From NCBI GenBank assembly GCA_024180945.1, contig JAKSGN010000002.1:496001-560000 (forward strand): a stretch of DNA of 64,000 nt, given 5' to 3'. Position 1 is the stretch's first letter, and each line of letters starts with the position of its first letter. Source of the stretch: Macrophomina tecta. Taxonomy: Eukaryota > Ascomycota > Dothideomycetes > Botryosphaeriales > Botryosphaeriaceae. Both the position numbers and the translations under genes were made by a program. The notes beneath the pieces are model-generated. The model was not told where the DNA came from. It searched no databases and saw only the letters and a list, made by a program, of their open reading frames with translations. Shown here piece after piece: positions 58,239 to 64,000 of the stretch.

Positions 58239-58801
58239 TCACAGTTTCTCTTTCGCCAGCCCTTCAATGGCTTCGATCATAGCCTTGACGTCCTGCTCCA
58301 TGCGCTCGGCGCTCTGCTTGTCGTTTGCGTCGAGGGTGTGGAGGTTTCCGAACAGCCACAGCTCTTGCATTTGGCGCGTGAGGGTGAGGATTTCTTCGGT
58401 GGTCCGGATCTAGCAGTATCACGGGGAGGCTTAGCATACATGTTCTTTATAGTCCCGCTATCACCGGATTGGCGGAAAGGGCGTCAAGCGGTGCGCGGTA
58501 AGTCGTGAGCCTTACCAGAGCTGCTGTCTCGACCTGCATCTGCCACTTCTTATTCGCCGTTGTGTTGTAGTCTTTGCTATCGGGCTGAGAGGTAAAGATG
58601 AGCAAAGTTCTCCAAGCGTCGCTGCGAAGGTATGGCGGGTACATCTACGCACAGAGGCCAGGGCGACGAGACTCTCAAACCGCTTGACCAGTGCGGCAGC
58701 AAGCTTCATGACGCGTTCTTCCCAGAGTCAGCAATGACCAATTACGAAGGGTGCGACATCGGACCTTGTAGAGCGGCGGTATTGCGTTGGGAAACTTCCA
58801 T
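58239..58801 (-). CDS. med22: Mediator complex subunit 22 (Srb6)
   Basis: Four small exons: 58765-58801, 58653-58717, 58516-58584 and 58239-58409 (introns 47, 68 and 106 bp), giving 113 residues. The rebuilt protein runs MEVSQRNTAALQERVMKL, AALVKRFESLVALASPDSK, YNTTANKKWQMQVETAALI and RTTEEILTLTRQMQELWLFG, then NLHTLD, matching the two-helix Med22/Srb6 pattern (motifs NTTA, QMEVETAAL, TRxLxExWLFG). Med22 is part of the Mediator head module in the nucleus and contacts Med11. No single uninterrupted frame shows it, which is why the splice reconstruction matters. Intron 1 has a weak donor (GTCCGA) but a clear branch site and restores the frame. Confidence 0.88.
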
Positions 58802-59175
58802 AGTGAGGGTTCTGGTGGGTGTTTAGGTAGGGAGCCGCAGTTCGGGAAAGCCATTGATGTGCTATCGATTGCGGGTCATTATCGATACGGCTGTGCCTCG
58901 GCACGACAATAATTTTTTTTCAAAGTGCATCAGTCGATCACGATAAGCACACGAAGGGGGGCCGCTAGTGAGTTGAATTGCCTAATGCTAGGAGAACAAC
59001 TAGGAAAGTAAGGTTCAGATCGCAGAGTTGAAGGAGTGGAGTGGAGTAGTAGCTGAGCAAAACAATAAAAGCAAACAAGCCAAAGAGTCACTTCCAACAG
59101 CGTTCACTTGCTCAAGCGTCACATTGAGCCATTGCCGTGCTCCTCCGCACCAAGAAACCGGAAGATCGGACGGGC
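58802..59175. other. Intergenic, MED22 promoter / eIF5 3' region
   Basis: 374 bp, no gene seen. Confidence 0.6.
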
Positions 59176-60490
59176 TTACTCGTCATCCGACTCTTCCTCC
59201 TCGCTCTCAGCGTTGTCAAGCCACTCTAGGAATTGCGTAGCCGACTTGCGAACCTTCTTGCTGATGGACAGGTCGACATACTTCCTGCTAGCCTTGCTGC
59301 CCCAAGCCTTGAGCACCTCCTCTGAAATGAGGTCATTGTCGTAGTATTTCATGAGGATGGCAGAAACCTGCGGGATGAGGTTGGGTTTGTCGTTGCCAAT
59401 GAAGCGCTCAGTGCCGCCGAGGAAAGCCTTCTCGTGCTTCTCTGACGTGATCATCTTCTTCAGCATGCCAGCGCGAGCATCGATCTGCTTGACCATGTTG
59501 TCATCGAAAATAGTCTGGGCTAGGACAGTGAGGGTCCTGTGCTTGGTCTCTATGCCAAACTCCTTGGCCTTGAGGTAGATCTCAACATCTTCAACCTTGC
59601 TGACACCGCCCTTGGACTTGGCGGTCTCTTGAATCCAGCTCCCAAGTTGGTCGTACGCGTTGGGACCATCGGCGCCCTCGTCATCCTCGATAACAAGAGC
59701 ACGCTTGAGGTCATCCGGAAGGTCCTTGGCGCGGGCCTTGACAGCCTCCTCCGAAGTGTCGACGGACCATTCAACCTCCTTGGGCTCGACCGTCTCGATG
59801 TCCTTAGCCTCAGCATTGATGCGGCGGGTGAGCTCATCATCACTGCCAGCCTCAAGTTCCAGATCGCCATTCTCATCACCGTGGTCGGAACCGCTGTCAC
59901 CGTTGCTGCCACTTCCACCATTCTCAACATCCTCGCCGTTGGCTTTCTTGGCCCTGCGCTCGGCCTTCCTAGCAGCCTTGTCCTTCTTGCCCTTCTTCGG
60001 TTGGTTCTTCAGAATGAAGGAGCTGAGCTTGAGGCGAAGGTCGACATCGGTGCGCTGGCCACAGGCCTTGCAGTCGAGGAGAATGTTGCCGTCTTTGATG
60101 TTGACCTCGGTCTCAGGGTTCTTGCACTTCTTGCACAGGACGAACTTGGAGATGAAGCCGTCCAGATAGTCCTGGAGCTTGGTGGCCTCGTGGGCGCCGT
60201 TGATGATCCAACGGTCGTCGCTGGGGTTGTTGTTGGTCTGAGCGCCGAGCTCGAAGCCGAAGTACTTGATGACATCTGGGGAAGGGATCAGCGATGGAAC
60301 ATGCAGGAGGCAGGAGTAGAGCGGGGCACGTACACGAAGGGGGGCGGGCGAGCTGCTGGGCGACGTTGCTCAGGTTGACGATGACGGTCTTGATGCCGTT
60401 GCCCTTGCCCTCGATCTTGGACTGCAGACGCTCCATCTTGTAACGGTAGAAGGGATCGGTGACATCGCGGCGGACGTTGATGTTGGCCAT
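59176..60490 (-). CDS. tif5: Translation initiation factor eIF5
   Basis: Exons 60334-60490 and 59176-60275 with a 58-bp intron, 418 residues. eIF5 is the GTPase-activating protein of eIF2 during start-codon selection. The N-terminal domain begins [19 protein letters not shown], which contains the catalytic Arg region, and has [18 protein letters not shown] and a zinc ribbon (CKKC... LDCKACGQ). A Lys-rich and then acidic linker follows. The W2/MIF4G-like C-terminal domain includes [17 protein letters not shown] and [18 protein letters not shown], the aromatic-acidic box that binds eIF2-beta and eIF3c. The start and end agree with the family. Very confident. Confidence 0.96.
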
Positions 60491-61992
60491 GTTTGCGGCG
60501 GTGGAGTGGTTTTGCGGATTAGCGCGAGGAGCGGGAGAGGATGGCGGTGATGGTGCGAGGATGCGAGGCGCTGGTGAAGGCCAGTAGAGACATGCAGCAG
60601 GCGCAGGTCTCGGACGAGGGGTGGATGGTGGTGGTCAGAGTAGCGGGCTAGCCGTTGGTGCAATGGTAGTTGCTACTAGGCCTTCGTATGTCACGGAATT
60701 TTTGCAGCTTCGGCGGCGGTTCCTGTCTGAAAGCGTTGTCACGGGGCGAATACATATACAGCCGCTGTACTGTGGTTGACTGCAGGTGGCTTTGTGCGGG
60801 ATGGGGCCTTCGTGGGATGGGGCGGAGCAGCTGGCGGCTTGACTCCGTGCGCGCTGTGGTGAGCCGGCGGGGGGCGTTTGCGAGGTGGCAGCGGTGGGTT
60901 CGGTGGGCTTGGAGTGGGATGGCGGGTGAGTCGTGGCGAGAGGGAGGACGTGGTGGTTAAGTAGGGCGCAGAGAATTTGAGGCATCTTATTAAGCGTAGC
61001 GTACCGCCGAGCAGAAGCCGCCCACGCCCGCAGCCGACTGAGGCCGAGCCCGCGAACCACGCCGCCTCGCTCTCGCAGCGCTGTCGGCACATCACTGGTC
61101 CTGGCGCGCAAGCCCGCGGATGCGCCTTGCTGCCCGCCCAGTCGCAAGCCTGCCGTGCCCGTCGTGCCCTGTCTGCGAGGCTGTCGGCCTGCACAGCACA
61201 CGCCCGCGATCCGGCCGCGCCTGTCTGACGCTGATCCAGGCCGTCTACTTCCAACTTCTGGCTGCCTGCCTGCTCCGGCTCAGCCGCGTCGGCCTGTCCT
61301 CTTCAGCGCGAGCCTGCTGCCAGAAGCGGCCTCAATTTCTCTTGCGCTTTCCCATCCGCTTCCTCTCTTCCTTTGCCTGACGTGTTGCCCAGGAATGTGC
61401 GATCTAACAGAGTAAACACCCCTCGATACGCCGTGTCCCTGCCACAGCCTCGAGGCGTGCAGGGGCCAGCTCTTCTCCAGAACCATACCGCTAGTCAGAA
61501 TTAAATTGCCTTTGGCCCCGTTGGGTGTATTGCGGGCTGCGCACGGCACAATCTTACTGCTTGCAAAGTTAGCTTTGCCCCCAGCATTTCGACCCGGCGT
61601 TTGGTTTGTGGGGTGATTGGTGCGGACAATGTTCTGTATGCCAAATGACAAAGGCGGCCATCCCACCAGCTACTGCCTTTTCTGACGCCGTCTTGGTGTA
61701 ACCGGCCCCTGGCATTGTCCGCGATGAACACTTCCTACGAGGCTCCCCCCACCCACTGTTCTTGTCCAATGTCCGGATGCGGATGCCTCACCGAACAATG
61801 GAGTCCAGCCGGCGTAAGATAGTTGCTGCAATTCTCGAGCTGTCTCTGCAGTCAGTCTGCACCGAGCCTACTTCTCACCCTCCAACCTTCAAGCTTCCGG
61901 TCCTCACTCGAGCCAGCTCTACAGTCAGTCTGCACCGAGCCTACTTCTTACCCTACAACCTCCAACCTTCCGGTCGTCATTCCATCCTCACA
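60491..61992. other. Intergenic with tandem duplication upstream of the DUF3632 locus
   Basis: 1.5 kb; the left half is the eIF5 promoter and GC-rich, the right end holds the 73-bp duplication described separately. No gene seen. Confidence 0.5.
61834..61979 (+). repeat. 73-bp tandem duplication in the 5' region of the DUF3632 locus
   Basis: Copy 1 is 61834-61906 and copy 2 is 61907-61979, with no gap and equal length. They share a block from CAGTCAGTC through GAGCCTACTTCT and the end CTTCCGGTC; differences are mostly single substitutions. The ATG lies 13 bp after copy 2, so the duplication covers the 5' UTR or core promoter. Confidence 0.85.
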
Positions 61993-62895
61993 ATGCCCTT
62001 TACCCTCTACAGCAGCGTTGACGAGTGGGAGGCCTCAGCGCTCGCCAACGCCCCTTCTCAGGAACATCAACACCTGGCGCAAGCTCTCAAGGATGTCTTG
62101 AGTGGCATTACCACTCCCGCCGAAGGCGCTTCGAGGATTGCATCTGTAGTCAATCCATCGTCTGATCCTTACCCGTTATATCTCTGGACCATCATGCGGA
62201 TTACTTCGGCGGCTGAGGGCTTCTCGGAGGATGTCGTCCTCTAGCGACTTGCCGCTTTGACAGCTGCCCTGTCGCGTTTATCCGACGCCAAGAACAACAC
62301 CGGCAGGACGATTACCTCGCGCCCATCTTACGGAGAGGAATTCACTACGGCACCTGGCGAAGCCATTGGCCCCGACGGACTTCGAGTTTGGGCTGATTTA
62401 CCTGACTTCCGGGAGGAGATCCGTGAACTCTGGAACTCACCAGCTGACAAGTTCGAGCGTCGAATGCACCACCTTTCCGAAGCTGAAGTCATCAGGCAAT
62501 GGTCTAGCATCAACGCGTTCGTAGCCCACGTGACTAGCAATTCTACTCGAACGGATGATGCGCTTGCCTTCTGGATCTAGGCCATTTGGACCATCAGACA
62601 CGCGTTAGAGGAGGAAGACGACCACCCTGGCTTCGAGCCTCAGCTCCACATCCCCGCTGCTGCTCAGTGGATTCGTATCCTGGGGACACAGCTGCGCGAT
62701 GAAGGAATCACGTTCGGCGCTGACGAGCAGCGTATGGCCCGCGGTGGCGACCTGTACGATGCAGATGCGAACGGCTATGGCTTCACGTCGGTCAGGTGGG
62801 CGCTCTGGATGGATAGGTTCCGTCACTACTCTCAAGACACGAGGCTGAGTGCGGAGATTCGCCGTATTGCTGCGGAGACGGCGGACTCTATGTAG
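61993..62895 (+). pseudogene. DUF3632 gene interrupted by two in-frame TAG codons
   Basis: From the ATG at 61993 a single frame runs 301 codons to a TAG at 62893-62895, broken only by TAG at 62242-62244 and 62578-62580. Protein-like sequence continues without frame change across both: EGFSEDVVL, stop, RLAALTAALSRL, and ALAFWI, stop, AIWTIRHALEEEDDHPGF. The C-terminal part, including HIPAAAQWIRILGTQLRD and SVRWALWMDRFRHY, is typical of fungal DUF3632 proteins (function unknown). No intron with usable GT-AG signals removes either stop. Each TAG is one C-to-T change from CAG (Gln). The simplest reading is a recently broken gene, but recoding or editing is possible (see findings). Confidence 0.8.
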
Positions 62896-64000
62896 TGGCT
62901 TGTGGTATGCCCGTGACTAATTTGCAGGCTGACAGAGGTGGAAAGGGGGTTTTCCTTTCAGTGCTCTTTTAGCCTTGTCGGGACAGAGGGAATTCCAGTC
63001 TTCGTCCCTGATGGTAACAACCTCAGCACACGAGCGAGCCACGATACCGAATGGTCCTGAGTCCCTTGGCAGCTTGCAGCACGTGTCATGCACCATTGTT
63101 GCTTTCATTTTGTTCGCATACAAGACACGCGCGTACTTGGTTGACACAGTCACAGTGTCTGAGTGCAGCTTCTTTACCAGCGTTCTGTTTTGTTTGATCA
63201 GTTGCACTTTGATTCAAAGGTTTTGTTTCTGACTGCTGTTGAAGTACATAGACTGAGAGACACCGTGTTTTAAATAAACACGTTGGCTCTCGACTGGTTT
63301 GGAAAATCTTTCTTGTTTTAGCAAGCACAAAGAAATCAAAGGAAGGCAGGCGCATTCTTGCAGTTCACGTAAATGGTACACTGTCGACGATTCCATGCAG
63401 CAGTTAAAAGGATTTGATTTTCACCAGAGCTTCTCCGTACCCATACTAACCTGACCCGACTTCTGCAACGCATCGCTTTTGACTAACATATCTGTGTCAT
63501 GACGCAAGGCCTCAACAACGCAATAATCGATATCGATGACGTACAGGTGCCGGACTCTGCGGCAGAACCGGAGGAGTTGCGCACCTACATACCTATATGG
63601 GTCCGCAAGCTCTTCGGGCTGTCTACGCAGAAGGAGATTGACGTGGAGGCTGGAATGTGGTGGGTGGCATGGCTCTCAATGCTGTTTCTTGTCTATAGAT
63701 AGGTTTGGTGCTCACGACGGCACAAGTCTGCGGCGGTAGCTGCTCATGTCCAGCCTAGTCGTGCTTCAATGAGCGAGATGCAGCGGTACCCACTTGGAGC
63801 TAGCTGCCAGTATGTCCCTATGACGCAGTAACCGCAGAAGCTTCACACACTATACATGATCAATTGAATGCGTAAGAGCAACGCTACGTGGCTGCCCGTC
63901 AAAAGTAGCATCACTCATTCATTTGCTCATGTGTTCGTGACTACTTAAACTAAATATGACTGTATCTTCACAGCGCAGAGTTACACCTACACACAGTGCA
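62896..64000. other. Right end, no well-supported gene
   Basis: 1.1 kb. A small frame at 63499-63702 (+, 67 codons) has an acidic N-terminus and a hydrophobic end (GMWWVAWLSMLFLVY) and might be a small membrane peptide or the first exon of a gene, but has no other support. The remainder shows nothing. Confidence 0.45.
63499..63702 (+). CDS. Possible small membrane-anchored peptide (67 aa), weak
   Basis: ATG-initiated frame of 67 residues: MTQGLNNAIIDIDDVQVPDS, then an amphipathic part and a C-terminal hydrophobic segment ending in YR before TAG. No family recognised. It follows a TAACATATC leader. Listed only because the order acidic head then hydrophobic tail is not random-looking; it may be chance. 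Confidence 0.2.
   Translation: MTQGLNNAIIDIDDVQVPDSAAEPEELRTYIPIWVRKLFGLSTQKEIDVEAGMWWVAWLSMLFLVYR

Noticed and set aside
1..64000. CRISPR arrays, secondary-metabolite backbone genes or full transposons
   Set aside because: None seen on either strand; the sequence is eukaryotic nuclear DNA.

Overview
The window is nuclear DNA of a filamentous ascomycete. Genes are compact and single-copy, on both strands, with short introns (mostly 47-110 bp) that carry GTRAGT-type donors, CTRAC/CTAAT branch sites and YAG acceptors. The DUF3632-, DUF6594- and CBM52-like genes and several family signatures point to the Pezizomycotina, most likely Dothideomycetes (an inference; no marker was searched). About 22 protein genes are supported, many rebuilt here exon by exon, plus one tRNA gene and one broken gene.

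Layout. 0-8 kb: 5' part of an AKR7-type aldo/keto reductase (-), a PMP3/SNA-type membrane protein with a long basic tail (+) and an MFS drug/polyamine-type transporter (+). 8.9-15.5 kb: a giant THADA/Trm732-like HEAT protein (-) diverging from TIM23 (+). 16.9-26.1 kb, all minus: SDS22 (PP1 regulator), a Psr1-like plasma-membrane phosphatase and ILV3 (dihydroxy-acid dehydratase). 27.1-27.3 kb: a tRNA-Val(CAC) gene. 29.5-37.6 kb: a Zrt3-like ZIP zinc transporter (-), a kinesin-14 (-) and a divergent LOA1-like acyltransferase (+). 38-47 kb: a secreted Cys-rich GPI-type protein, a DUF1349 protein, a small secreted CBM52-like protein and a one-pass membrane/coiled-coil protein. 49-50.7 kb: MET2. 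52-56.6 kb is accessory in character: an unknown gene, a DUF6594 membrane protein and a retropepsin-like fragment. 57-60.5 kb returns to core genes: DHFR, MED22 and eIF5 (all -). 62-63 kb: a DUF3632 gene carrying two in-frame amber codons.

The most unusual item is the tRNA-Val(CAC) gene at 27129-27344. Its 72-nt cloverleaf is perfect only if three introns are removed: the ordinary anticodon-loop intron after position 37, plus two further introns in the D arm and at the T-loop/T-stem border. Both extra introns have textbook spliceosomal donor, branch and acceptor sequences and lengths of 53 and 60 bp, matching the mRNA introns of the same window. This suggests a tRNA that needs both the spliceosome and the tRNA splicing endonuclease.

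No biosynthetic cluster or operon-like arrangement is seen. Most genes are unrelated housekeeping functions: amino-acid synthesis (ILV3, MET2), folate (DHFR), translation (eIF5), transcription (MED22), mitochondrial import (TIM23), mitosis (SDS22, kinesin-14) and metal or lipid homeostasis. Intergenic stretches are long (up to 3.2 kb), partly GC-rich, and contain an unusual number of long A/T homopolymers.
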